Part shown: piece after piece, positions 35,289 through 43,459 of the stretch
How positions within the stretch are numbered: position 1 is the stretch's first letter
Layout of the letters: the number at the start of each line of letters is the position of its first letter
Source: Marinirhabdus sp963793275
GTDB lineage: Bacteria; Bacteroidota; Bacteroidia; Flavobacteriales; Flavobacteriaceae
Length of the DNA: 64,000 nt
Direction: 5' to 3'
NCBI GenBank assembly: GCA_963793275.1
Contig: CAWBZL010000002.1
Coordinates: forward strand, 496,001-560,000
Position numbers and translations under genes: made by a program
The notes under the pieces: generated by a model
The model's input: only the letters and a program-made list of their open reading frames with translations
Databases searched by the model: none
Told to the model about the DNA's origin: nothing

Positions 35289-35870
35289 ATGAGCATAGAA
35301 AGAGAAGTCATTAAAAGAGCCGAAAACAAATGTGAATTTTGTGGGGCAGTAGAAAATTTGAACCTGTACCAGGTTCCTGAAACTCCCGTAAGAATTGAGG
35401 GGGCGGACGGAGCAATTTTAGTTTGTAATACCTGCGAGTCTCAATTTGAAGCTGAAGAGCGTGATGCAAACCATTGGCGATTACTTAACGATACTATCTG
35501 GAGTCCTGTTCCTGTCATAAAAGTAATGTCTTTTAGAATGTTACACAGATTAAAAGCCGAAGGCTGGCCGCAGGATCTGCTGGATATGATGTATCTGGAA
35601 GAAGACGAACGGGAGTGGGCAAAAGCGGCTGGAGATGCCGAAGATAAAAGTAAAGCTTTGGTGCATCGGGATGCCAACGGAGTAATTTTACAAGCTGGGG
35701 ATAGTGTAGTGCTTATAAAAGACCTAAAGGTAAAAGGAAGTAGCATGATCGCAAAACAAGGAACTGCCGTGCGACGTATTTCATTGGATCACGAAAATGA
35801 AACCTATATTGAAGGGAAAGTGGACGGACAGCAAATTGTAATCATTACTGAATATGTGAAGAAAATTTAA
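35289..35870 (+). CDS. PhnA domain-containing zinc-ribbon protein
   Basis: The N-terminal zinc ribbon has CEFCGA and CNTCES pairs. The C-terminal PhnA domain contains DANGVILQAGDSVVLIKDLKVKG and ends in VDGQQIVIITEYVKK. The family is named for linkage to phosphonate genes in some bacteria, but no phosphonate gene is nearby. The name should not be taken as function. A MKSMSFRML-type helical region joins the two domains. It overlaps the convergent TonB-C-like gene by 4 bases. Confidence 0.85.
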   Translation: MSIEREVIKRAENKCEFCGAVENLNLYQVPETPVRIEGADGAILVCNTCESQFEAEERDANHWRLLNDTIWSPVPVIKVMSFRMLHRLKAEGWPQDLLDMMYLEEDEREWAKAAGDAEDKSKALVHRDANGVILQAGDSVVLIKDLKVKGSSMIAKQGTAVRRISLDHENETYIEGKVDGQQIVIITEYVKKI

Positions 35871-36265
35871 GTTTTCTTTTTAGTTCTTCCTTCCTTTCGT
35901 AGTCTTATTTTTTTTTGGTCTAAGGTCTCCACCCGATAGGTAATTGGGAGCGATATTTTATGTGGAACATAGATTTCTCCCGGGGTTTTTGGAGGTTTTT
36001 GTTTCGGTAATGAACCTATAATTCGTATGGCTTCCGGTTCTAATTCGGGATATTCTGAAGCTGCTGTTACGTTGGACAAACTGCCATCTGCCTCAATTAA
36101 ATAGCTAGTGTTAATAACGTGAACCGAGCCTGGTTTTAATACTAACTTTTCAGCAACGGTCCTAAATGCTTCAGAATCCCTTACAGTTTTGTTGAATTCG
36201 CTTTGCGCAAAAGTTGCTGAAGTGATAAACGTACTGTAAAGTAGAAGTAAGGTATATAATTTCAT
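35867..36265 (-). CDS. secreted TonB-C-like domain protein
   Basis: A signal peptide (cleavage near TSATFAQ) leads a domain with SYLIEADGSLSNVTAASEYPELEPEAIRIIGSLPKQKP and KISLPITYRV. This is the pattern of the TonB C-terminal fold as used in stand-alone periplasmic proteins of Bacteroidota. There is no membrane anchor or proline-rich spacer, so it is unlikely to energise transporters like true TonB. It resembles the C-terminal part of the M56 protein at 12.7 kb and the lipoprotein at 15.4 kb. A bidirectional hairpin lies upstream. Confidence 0.72.
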   Translation of the reverse strand: MKLYTLLLLYSTFITSATFAQSEFNKTVRDSEAFRTVAEKLVLKPGSVHVINTSYLIEADGSLSNVTAASEYPELEPEAIRIIGSLPKQKPPKTPGEIYVPHKISLPITYRVETLDQKKIRLRKEGRTKKKT

Positions 36266-36336
36266 TTATATAATTTTTCCTGTAGCAGCAATTTTTATGC
36301 CTTCCCTTATAATTTGAAAATAAAAAGGTAAAACTA

Positions 36337-36369
36337 AAAAATCCGTCAAACTAAAATTTGACGGATTTT
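36337..36369 (-). terminator. strong terminator hairpin
   Basis: AAAATCCGTCAAA pairs perfectly with TTTGACGGATTTT around CTAAAA, flanked by A and T runs. It lies after the M20 dipeptidase gene and could work in both directions. Confidence 0.85.
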
Positions 36370-36388
36370 AATTTTTTAAACTGAAGTT

Positions 36389-37777
36389 TTACGACTTCAA
36401 CTTTGTGAATTCAGCATAAAACTGCGGAATGGTTTCAATGCCTTTAAGGTAATTCCAGATCCCGAAATGTTCGTTAGGGGAATGAATAGCATCACTATCC
36501 AGTCCAAAGCCCATTAAGATGGTTTTGCTTTTCAGCTCCTTTTCAAACAACGCTACAATAGGAATACTTCCACCGCTTCGTTGCGGGATTGGAGTTTTTC
36601 CAAAGGTACTTTCATACGCTTTGCTTGCTGCCTGATATCCTAAGCTGTCAATTGGAGTAACGTATGCCTGACCTCCGTGATGAGGTTTAACCACAACTTT
36701 TACTCCTTTGGGAGCGATACTTTCAAAATGATTTTTAAAGAGTTCGGTAATTTTTTTCCAATCCTGATCTGGCACCAAACGCATCGAAATTTTTGCGAAT
36801 GCTTTGCTTGCGATCACAGTTTTGGCGCCTTCGCCTGTGTAACCTCCCCAAATTCCATTTACGTCCAGCGTAGGGCGAATACTGTTTCGTTCGTTAGTAG
36901 TATATCCCTTTTCGCCGTACACGTCTTCAATAGCTAGCGCGTCGCAATAGGCTTCTTTGCTGAAAGGTGCTTCGGCCATTTTTGCACGTTCTGCGTCCGA
37001 AAGTTCGTCAACATCATCATAAAATCCGGGAATAGTAATATGATTGTTTTCGTCGTGAAGCGAGGCAATCATTTTAGTAAGCACGTTAATAGGATTGGCC
37101 ACGGCACCTCCGTACAAACCACTATGTAGATCGCGGTTGAGGCCCGTAACTTCTACTTCAACATAACTCAGGCCGCGCAGTCCGGTGGTAATACTTGGAA
37201 TGTCGTTAGCGATCATTCCTGTGTCGCTTATTAAAATCACATCGTTAGCCAGTTTTTCCTGATTGCGCTTTACAAACCATTCCAGGCTTTCACTTCCAAC
37301 TTCTTCCTCGCCTTCGATCATAAATTTTACGTTGCAGGGGAGTTGGTCTGTCTGGGTCATATATTCCATCGCTTTTACGTGCATGTACATTTGTCCTTTG
37401 TCGTCACAACTTCCTCGGGCAAAAATGGCACCATCCGGATGCAGCTTCGTCTTCTTAATGACCGGTTCAAACGGCGGGCTTACCCATAATTCTAACGGAT
37501 CTGGCGGTTGCACATCGTAGTGACCGTACACAAGCACGGTAGGAAGTTTCGGGTCAATTATCTTTTCAGCGAAAACAATAGGATAGCCTGGCGTTTCACA
37601 TATTTCAACCGTATCACAACCCGCTTTTTCCAGGCTTTCTTTAATAACAGCCGCTGTTTTTATGACATCATCTTTATAAGCACTATCTGCCGAAATAGAT
37701 GGAATCTTCAGTAAATCAATGAGTTCATCAATAAATCTTTGTTTGTGTTCTTCAATGTAGGGTTTTGCGCTTTTCAT
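36389..37777 (-). CDS. M20/M25/M40 family dipeptidase
   Basis: The 462-residue zinc dipeptidase has the M20 metal and catalytic residues: YGHYDVQPPDP (ligand His and following Asp), ARGSCDDKGQMY (bridging Asp) and IEGEEEVGS (catalytic Glu and ligand Glu). The dimerisation domain is inserted in the middle. The nearest well-known relatives are carnosinase-like or CNDP-type dipeptidases of the cytoplasm that split short peptides. No signal peptide is seen. It is transcribed alone, with a strong terminator. Confidence 0.92.
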   Translation of the reverse strand: MKSAKPYIEEHKQRFIDELIDLLKIPSISADSAYKDDVIKTAAVIKESLEKAGCDTVEICETPGYPIVFAEKIIDPKLPTVLVYGHYDVQPPDPLELWVSPPFEPVIKKTKLHPDGAIFARGSCDDKGQMYMHVKAMEYMTQTDQLPCNVKFMIEGEEEVGSESLEWFVKRNQEKLANDVILISDTGMIANDIPSITTGLRGLSYVEVEVTGLNRDLHSGLYGGAVANPINVLTKMIASLHDENNHITIPGFYDDVDELSDAERAKMAEAPFSKEAYCDALAIEDVYGEKGYTTNERNSIRPTLDVNGIWGGYTGEGAKTVIASKAFAKISMRLVPDQDWKKITELFKNHFESIAPKGVKVVVKPHHGGQAYVTPIDSLGYQAASKAYESTFGKTPIPQRSGGSIPIVALFEKELKSKTILMGFGLDSDAIHSPNEHFGIWNYLKGIETIPQFYAEFTKLKS

Positions 37778-37900
37778 AGTTTGACGGAATTTATCAGTAG
37801 CTTGTTGAAGGGCTCACCTTTGATACAAGCTTTATAGTTTTTTATAAGTTATTTTTCGATTTGTGCTAAGTTACAAAATGTGTAATTTTTAAAAGAAAGA

Positions 37901-37933
37901 TTGCATATAAATAAAAATAGTTCTTTATATTTG
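37901..37933 (+). promoter_or_regulatory. promoter of the tRNA-Leu region
   Basis: TTG at 37901-37903 and TATATTTG at 37926-37933 match the Bacteroidota -33 and -7 (TAnnTTTG) elements with 22 bases between them. The expected transcript would begin about 10-20 bases before the truncated tRNA-Leu. Confidence 0.65.
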
Positions 37934-37960
37934 CCGTCCCTTAACGGGAATGCTGGAAGA

Positions 37961-38002
37961 GCCGCGGATGTGGTGGAACTGGTAGACATGCTAGACTTAG
38001 GA
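37961..38002 (+). pseudogene. 5' half of a tRNA-Leu (truncated)
   Basis: The sequence begins as a tRNA-Leu: acceptor strand GCCGCGG, D-arm with TGGTAGACA, and the 5' side of the anticodon arm CTAGACTTAGGA (anticodon TAG). It then diverges to AT-rich sequence and lacks the variable arm, T-arm and 3' acceptor strand. It cannot give a working tRNA. It lies 34 bases before an intact tRNA-Leu and downstream of the shared promoter. Confidence 0.8.
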
Positions 38003-38036
38003 CATAGCGAAATATAAAGTGTTAAAATATTAAAAT

Positions 38037-38118
38037 GCGGGCGTGGTGGAATTGGTAGACACGTCAGACTTAGGATCTGATGCCGCGAGGTGTGGGAGTT
38101 CGAGTCTCCCCGCCCGTA
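38037..38118 (+). tRNA. tRNA-Leu, anticodon TAG
   Basis: The acceptor stem GCGGGCG pairs with CGCCCGT, with a G.T pair at the end. The D-arm contains TTGGTAGACA. The anticodon arm is TCAGA-CTTAGGA-TCTGA, giving anticodon TAG. A long class II variable arm (TGCCGCGAGGTGT) is present, and the T-arm GGGAG-TTCGAGT-CTCCC is perfect. The CCA end is not encoded. Genes of the conjugative element begin just downstream, so the 3' part of this tRNA is the likely attachment site. Confidence 0.95.
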
Positions 38119-38119
38119 C

Positions 38120-38148
38120 AAAAGCCGAAGAGAAATCTTCGGCTTTTT
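38120..38148 (+). terminator. terminator after tRNA-Leu
   Basis: AAAAGCCGAAGA pairs perfectly with TCTTCGGCTTTT around a GAAA tetraloop, followed by T residues. Confidence 0.9.
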
Positions 38149-38178
38149 CCATTTAAAAAAATGTCGAAAAAAATGTCA

Positions 38179-38200
38179 GGTACAACATAGGTACAACATT
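38179..38200. repeat. paired direct repeat near the element's left end
   Basis: GGTACAACATA and GGTACAACATT follow one another without a gap, 60 bases after the tRNA. Closely spaced direct repeats next to an attachment site can be arm-type sites for an integrase. This is a suggestion from position only. Confidence 0.4.
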
Positions 38201-38322
38201 TTGCTAATTTCAGGGCAACATTTGTATTGATGTCAAATATTTCTATTTGTTATTAAACCCTATTAATTTTCTGGTAAAATAATAAATTCTGCTAAATAGC
38301 AACCTTATTACTTCGTAAGGGG

Positions 38323-38490
38323 GAGTTTATTATCATACAATATAACCGCAATTTAAACTCGTAAAATACTTCCATCAAAAGACTACGGCATAAAGCCAAT
38401 GCTCTTTCCAACGCTTATTTATTCCGTTTCCTTTTGAGCCAAGATTTTATCTTCCGTTTGGTTTCTGCTCAAATATTGTTTAATCAAAAA
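38323..38490 (+). promoter_or_regulatory. repeated leader element, copy 1 (before the ParB-like gene)
   Basis: A conserved non-coding block contains TAAACTCGTAAAATAC, AGACTACGGCATAAAGCC, CGCTTATTTATTCCGTTT and TTTTGAGC ... GCTCAAATATTGTTTAA. It ends 10 bases before the ATG of the ParB-like gene. Two further copies lie at 40403 and 46951. TTTGAGC and GCTCAAA can form a 7-base stem around a ~27-base loop. Confidence 0.8.
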
Positions 38491-38500
38491 TTTGAGTATT

Positions 38501-40288
38501 ATGACAACAAAAGCGAGTACCACAAAGCAGCGCAGTAGAGCGAAATCTACTGTCAAGAAAGAAGTAAACGGAAAGAAATCATCCATTCTTCAAATTCAGA
38601 ACTTACAATTGGGCAAAATCAAGCCTGACCCGGAACAGCCAAGAAAGACTTTTAACGAGAATGCATTAAAGCAGCTTTCTGAGAGTATCGAAAAGCACGG
38701 TGTGTTACAGCCAATCACGGTAAGACAACAAAATGGCCATTTCATCATCGTGATGGGCGAACGTCGATATCGTGCCAGTAAATTGGCAGGAAAGAAAACG
38801 ATGCCCTGTATCGTTAGTGCTTATGAGAACAATGATGTGCTTGAAGTTCAGATTATCGAAAACCTGCAAAGACAGGATGTCGAACCGACCGAAGAAGCTG
38901 AGGCGATTGCTTACCTAAGTGAGAAATATGAGCCTACCGAAATTGCAAAGCGATTGGGTAGGACAGATAACTTCATCAGACAGCGTCTAAAATTAGCTGG
39001 ATTGATTGACGGTTTCAAGCAATTTGTACGCAATGGCGAAATGACCATATCATTGGGTGTCGGTGTAGCGCTCTTTGAACCGGAAGAACAACAAATGATG
39101 TTGGAAACAATGGGCGAAGATTTTAACGCACATCAGATAAACAGGATGATTAAAGACCAGACCTATGATTTGGAAAAAGCGTCTTTTGATGTAGCTGATA
39201 AAAAATTGGTTTCGAAAGCTGGGTCTTGTGTAGAATGTCCGTTCAATGCAGCCAATCAAGGCAATCTGTTCGGCGATGGTAAAATGGTCTGTACGAAAGC
39301 AGCTTGTTTTGAAACGAAGAAAAGCAAATCGTTCTTGAACCTGATTGAAAAGTCCAAGAAAGAGAATATCCTTTTAATCCCTGAAATACGACAATATTGG
39401 GCAGATGACGAAAGTAATCAGCTCATAATATCACAATTGGAAAAGAACGGATTGAAAGTCTATCTACTGGACGATGTTGAAATCATAGAAAATCCTATTG
39501 AACCTACCCTAGAGGCGATTCAGAAAGAATATCAACACTATGATTATTCCGAAGATGAAATCAAAGCAGAGTTGAGCGAGGCGTTACAGAATTATACAGA
39601 AGAATTGGAAAAATTCAATTCAGCAAAAGAAAATGGATTTAAAAACGGCATCGTATTCCATCCCGATTCATTCCAGCACAAGGAAATCTTTGTAAAGATT
39701 GTCGAAAAATCTAAGAACGATTCTATGGAATACTCGGCACCATTGGCGAATAGAAAAATGGCGGACTGCACGCCTGAAGAGCAAATCATTAAAATCAACG
39801 AAAGGGAAATCCGCAAGAAGCAAATAGAGAACAACAAGCAGTTTGAAGAAGTTGTCCAGATGATTCGAGAAACAAAATACATTGATACGAAGAAGACACT
39901 TTCAACAGACGAAATGGTCGCATTCTCGATATCGCTCTTTGAAAATAATGTGGACTATATGAGCCAGCAAAAGTATTTCTCAAAGTTCTTGTGCGACACT
40001 TCAAAGATGACAAAAGTTGAAATGGTTGAGAATTTCAAGAAGAAGTTCAAAAAGGAAATCTTTCACAAGTTAATACGCTATATGCTCACAAAGCAAGTGC
40101 ATTTTAGCGAAAGCAATCACGTCAATAATCTGACCAACATTTCATTCTACAAAGCAATGCAAGGATATTATAAATCCAAGATTGCCGACATTGAAAAAGA
40201 ATATACCGAAAAGAGGGACAAGCGTGAAGCACGTTTGAAAGAGCGCATCACAGTTCTTGAAAAGCAAATTGAGGAACTCAACGATTAG
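38501..40288 (+). CDS. ParB/RepB/Spo0J-family protein
   Basis: The 595-residue protein carries a ParB nuclease-like N-terminal domain: GKIKPDPEQPRKTFNENALKQL (box I region), GERRYRASKLAGKKTMPC (GERRxRA motif) and IENLQRQD. A helix-turn-helix region follows (PTEIAKRLGRTDNFIRQRLKLAG). A cysteine cluster (CVECPFNA, CTKAAC) and a long coiled-coil C-terminus follow, as in ParB-like proteins of Bacteroidota mobile elements. Such proteins bind DNA and help maintenance or regulation of the element. The start is ATG 38501; the upstream TTG at 38492 lies at the end of the conserved leader. A terminator follows. Confidence 0.88.
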   Translation: MTTKASTTKQRSRAKSTVKKEVNGKKSSILQIQNLQLGKIKPDPEQPRKTFNENALKQLSESIEKHGVLQPITVRQQNGHFIIVMGERRYRASKLAGKKTMPCIVSAYENNDVLEVQIIENLQRQDVEPTEEAEAIAYLSEKYEPTEIAKRLGRTDNFIRQRLKLAGLIDGFKQFVRNGEMTISLGVGVALFEPEEQQMMLETMGEDFNAHQINRMIKDQTYDLEKASFDVADKKLVSKAGSCVECPFNAANQGNLFGDGKMVCTKAACFETKKSKSFLNLIEKSKKENILLIPEIRQYWADDESNQLIISQLEKNGLKVYLLDDVEIIENPIEPTLEAIQKEYQHYDYSEDEIKAELSEALQNYTEELEKFNSAKENGFKNGIVFHPDSFQHKEIFVKIVEKSKNDSMEYSAPLANRKMADCTPEEQIIKINEREIRKKQIENNKQFEEVVQMIRETKYIDTKKTLSTDEMVAFSISLFENNVDYMSQQKYFSKFLCDTSKMTKVEMVENFKKKFKKEIFHKLIRYMLTKQVHFSESNHVNNLTNISFYKAMQGYYKSKIADIEKEYTEKRDKREARLKERITVLEKQIEELND

Positions 40289-40306
40289 CTTTTGTTGTTT
40301 GAAGAA

Positions 40307-40334
40307 GGGTCGGCATTCGTGCTGGCCCCTTTTT
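40307..40334 (+). terminator. rho-independent terminator with TTCG loop
   Basis: GGGTCGGCA pairs with TGCTGGCCC around TTCG, followed by CTTTTTC. It lies after the ParB-like gene. Confidence 0.75.
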
Positions 40335-40402
40335 CTTTTTTATGATAATGTTTTGAAAGATGGGTTCATAAGGAAGGGGGTATCAATCAATATCAGAGCA
40401 AA

Positions 40403-40540
40403 GGTAAACTCGTAAAATACACCCATCAAAAGACTACGGCATAAAGCCAACGCAACATCCTACGCTTATTTATTCCGTTTCCTTTTGAGCTGTGATTTTA
40501 GCTTCCGTTTGGGTACTGCTCAAATATTGTTTAATCTAAA
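40403..40540 (+). promoter_or_regulatory. repeated leader element, copy 2 (before the DUF932 gene)
   Basis: It has the same blocks as copy 1 from GGTAAACTCG onwards, but the 5' section (ATTATCATACAATAT) found in copies 1 and 3 is not preserved. The ~12 bases after AAAGCCA differ in all three copies while the flanks are almost identical. It ends 10 bases before ATG 40551. Confidence 0.8.
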
Positions 40541-40550
40541 TTCAAAAGCT

Positions 40551-41387
40551 ATGTATTTACAAAATTTGCAACAGGATGAAATTTTCGTGTCATCAGAAAT
40601 GAAATCCTTAAAAAGTCTGACACAGATGGAATCCCGAAGAGGGCTTGAAAATGCCATTATCTCAAATGGCAAAATCGTTAACGTCGTATCGAACAGCTAC
40701 GGTCACATTCCAAATCAACTGTTCTTCAAGAAAGCTGAAGAAATGCTGACTGATGCACAACTGAACTTCCACAAACGCACCATCAACAAAAATGATAGGT
40801 CGTTCATTACTGACTTTATTATCGACGACAAAAGCCAGTTTACAGTCAAGAACCATAAGGACTTGATATTGCCGATGCTTCGGTTCAAGAATTCGTATGA
40901 CGGAAGTGAAAAGACCTCTGGACACTTCGGTTTTTATAGAGAAGTATGCTCAAATGGTCTGCACGTGTCACAGGCTGAAATCGAGTTTTCCATAAAGCAC
41001 AATAAGAACAATACGCACTTGATTATGCCGAGGCTGAACAATCTATTCGATAAATTTCTGGACAATGAATTCTATACCATTACCAAGAAATTCGACAAGA
41101 TGAAAGAATTTAAAATCATCGATACACAGGAATTTGTGAAGGCGATTCTTGACAGAACGAAACTGTTCCGATACGAGTGTAGCGACAAGAACAGCGACCC
41201 GTCGAAAAAATCTCGTGAGGTCATAGAAATCTTGAACTATGAAGCCTTGTTGCTCAATGAAGAACCAAATCTGTGGTTAGGTTACAATGCGTTCAATTCA
41301 GTACTTCATAATGTCTTAAAGAAAAGTTTCGGTCAACAGGAACGATTGGACAAGAAACTGTTCGATGAAGTTTATGCGATGGCATAA
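40551..41387 (+). CDS. DUF932 domain-containing protein
   Basis: The 278-residue protein starts at ATG 40551 (MYLQNLQQDEIFV). A longer frame to 40485 would translate the conserved leader and is rejected. It has the DUF932 pattern: NVVSNSYGHIPNQLFFKKAEEML, RSFITDFIIDDKSQ, FGFYREVCSNGL. The family is found on plasmids and conjugative elements of many bacteria, often beside single-strand binding or replication genes; its role is unknown. Sharing the leader with the ParB-like gene suggests common control. A terminator follows at 41403. Confidence 0.85.
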   Translation: MYLQNLQQDEIFVSSEMKSLKSLTQMESRRGLENAIISNGKIVNVVSNSYGHIPNQLFFKKAEEMLTDAQLNFHKRTINKNDRSFITDFIIDDKSQFTVKNHKDLILPMLRFKNSYDGSEKTSGHFGFYREVCSNGLHVSQAEIEFSIKHNKNNTHLIMPRLNNLFDKFLDNEFYTITKKFDKMKEFKIIDTQEFVKAILDRTKLFRYECSDKNSDPSKKSREVIEILNYEALLLNEEPNLWLGYNAFNSVLHNVLKKSFGQQERLDKKLFDEVYAMA

Positions 41388-41402
41388 CATCAATAAAGGT
41401 TC

Positions 41403-41431
41403 ATCCAGTACCTTAAACTGGATTTTTTTTC
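41403..41431 (+). terminator. rho-independent terminator
   Basis: ATCCAGT pairs perfectly with ACTGGAT around ACCTTAA, followed by eight T. Confidence 0.85.
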
Positions 41432-41514
41432 ATTTCAATATGATGTTCTTTTGGCAAATCCCAATAATTTCTATTAGAAATAACCATTTCAAATATTTAC
41501 CACTTTATTGACAT

Positions 41515-41562
41515 AGTGGCGATAATTAGTTTTCAAATATTCGCCACTTTTTTGTATTTTTG
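41515..41562 (+). promoter_or_regulatory. promoter and inverted-repeat operator of the AbiE operon
   Basis: AGTGGCGA (41515-41522) and TCGCCACT (41541-41548) are perfect inverted arms. TATTTTTG at 41555-41562 fits the -7 consensus, 22 bases before the ATG. AbiEi-type antitoxins are known to repress their own promoters by binding inverted repeats, so this is a likely autoregulatory site. Confidence 0.6.
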
Positions 41563-41583
41563 GCAAAGTTTTGATATTGTATT

Positions 41584-42351
41584 ATGCCAAAAATTATAGA
41601 AAACAAGCTTATAGAAGCGTTTAAAGAGCAAAGTTCCTTTGATAGGGACCAGCTATTTCAGTTTTATTTGGACCTTGAACCGGATTTGAAGGAAAGTACA
41701 TTTAGTTGGCGCATTTACGACCTGAAGAAAAAAGACATCATCAAAACTATTGGTCGTGGATTGTATGTTATATCCCATAAACCCAAGTATAGACCAGTAC
41801 TGTCTGATAGTGTTCTAAAAATAGCAAGTAAGACCAATGAACGGTTTGAGGAAATCCAATATGCTATATGGGAAAACCAATGGCTAAATGAATTTACTCT
41901 GCATCAAGTATCCAATCAAATGATTGTAGTAGAAGTGGAAAAGGAATTTACAGAATCACTATACTATTATCTCAACGATTCGTTGAAAATGGATTTTTTC
42001 TTGAATCCCGATGACAAGGAAATTGAATTCTACATTTCCGAGAGTGCTGTCCCCGTGGTCATAAAACGTCTCGTCACCAGAGCACCGATAAGTAAATTGA
42101 AAGACAAAAAAAATGTAGTTCCAGTCGCCACACTTGAAAAAATAATGGTGGACTTGTTTGCCGATGAAAACCTGTACCATTTTTACCAAGGCTCTGAACT
42201 CATAAATATTTATGAAAAGATACTTGAGCGATACAGTATTAATTTCACAAAGCTCTTTAGCTATGCGAAAAGACGAAAGAAAGAACAGGAAATCAAGCAA
42301 TTTATGAATAACCACATACCGAATATTTTAGAGGACATAATCAATGATTGA
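41584..42351 (+). CDS. AbiEi-like type IV antitoxin
   Basis: The 255-residue protein has an N-terminal winged-helix region (TFSWRIYDLKKKDIIKTIGRGLYVI, the usual antitoxin DNA-binding segment). The larger C-terminal domain includes PVATLEKIMVDLFADENLYHFYQG, the conserved region of AbiEi/DUF6577-type antitoxins. The next gene encodes an AbiEii-type nucleotidyltransferase toxin and overlaps it. In AbiE systems the antitoxin counteracts the toxin without direct protein contact and represses the operon. The gene is intact while the toxin is not. Confidence 0.85.
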   Translation: MPKIIENKLIEAFKEQSSFDRDQLFQFYLDLEPDLKESTFSWRIYDLKKKDIIKTIGRGLYVISHKPKYRPVLSDSVLKIASKTNERFEEIQYAIWENQWLNEFTLHQVSNQMIVVEVEKEFTESLYYYLNDSLKMDFFLNPDDKEIEFYISESAVPVVIKRLVTRAPISKLKDKKNVVPVATLEKIMVDLFADENLYHFYQGSELINIYEKILERYSINFTKLFSYAKRRKKEQEIKQFMNNHIPNILEDIIND

Positions 42352-43449
42352 AAACAAAAGCTTCACAAAAGAGTGGCTGGGTATTTTTCGAGTCAAAAAA
42401 AGAACATAAAGGCATTAATGTGACCATTTTGGAAAAAATGGTTCACGCATTTTCATTGTTGGAACATCTAAAAATAGAAGGACTTGATTTTGTCTTTAAA
42501 GGGGGCACTTCACTCGTGCTTTTACTTGAAGAAGGCAATCGGTTTTCAATCGATATCGATATTATTTCGAGTGTAAAACGTGACCCATTGGAAAAAATCC
42601 TTGATGCGGTTGTTGCCAACTCACATTTTAAAAGCCACACTTTGAATGAACGTCAGAAGTTATAAAGAAGGCGTTCCAAAGGCACATTATACTTTTGAAT
42701 TTGATTCGGATTACAACCCGAACGTTCCAGTAACCATTCTGTTGGATATTCTTTTTGACAGCCCACATTATCCAGAGCTCATAGAATCTTCCATTGAAAT
42801 TCCTTGGCTATCGGTTAATGAGCCTATAATATCAATTACCACACCTTCGGTAAATTCCATCTGTGGCGACAAGCTTACTGCTTTTGCGCCAGAGACCATC
42901 GGTATTCCATATTATAAGGGCGACCAGTTATTTGCAATGGAAATCTGTAAGCAATTGTTCGATTTAGGAAAGCTATTTGAAAACATTACGGCTATGGCAA
43001 TGGTTAAAAAAAGCTTTTCAGCTTTTGCAAAAGCGGAACTATCATATCGCAGTTCGGATAAAGATTTCAGCGGCAGAAATCTCAAAGAAACAGATGTGCT
43101 TTGGGATGCCATAGACACCTGTGCCATCATCGCCAAAAGGGAACGTAACCCAACCAAGGAAACAAAAAAGAAGTTTGACGAATTAAACCGTGGCATACGC
43201 AGTTTTGGAAGTGCGTTTTTTATGACGGGAAATTTCAGAATAGAGGAAGCCCTTGCAGCTTCGGCCAGGTTAGCTTATTTGAATGCTATATTGTTGCAAG
43301 ATGAGATAACAGAAATTGAATATTACAAAGGACAAGACATAAGTAAACTTAACATTGAAAAAGCAGATTGGGCATTTTTAAATAAACTGAAAAGACAGCC
43401 AGATAAAAGCATTTTTTATTATTGGTTTAAGGCGGTGGAATTACTATAA
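42344..43449 (+). pseudogene. AbiEii/AbiGii-family nucleotidyltransferase toxin, with two frameshifts
   Basis: The expected N-terminus MIENKSFTKEWLGIF starts at ATG 42344, overlapping the antitoxin stop. It shifts frame within an A7 run (42395-42401); one base fewer restores KKEHKGINVTILEKMVHAF. The second part carries the nucleotidyltransferase signature (FKGGTSLVLLLEEGNRFSID plus IDI) and shifts again near 42651-42656. After that YKEGVPKAHYTFEF and the conserved CGDKLTAFAPETIG follow to 43449. Each step is one base. The toxin is probably not made, though error in the sequence is a real alternative. Confidence 0.82.
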
Positions 43450-43459
43450 ATATGAAGAA

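Noticed and set aside
37849..38121. Minus-strand 90-residue frame over the tRNA-Leu genes
   Set aside because: It is the complement of tRNA sequence.
40485..40550. N-terminal extension of the DUF932 protein
   Set aside because: It would translate the conserved leader, which is also present before two genes where it is not in frame.
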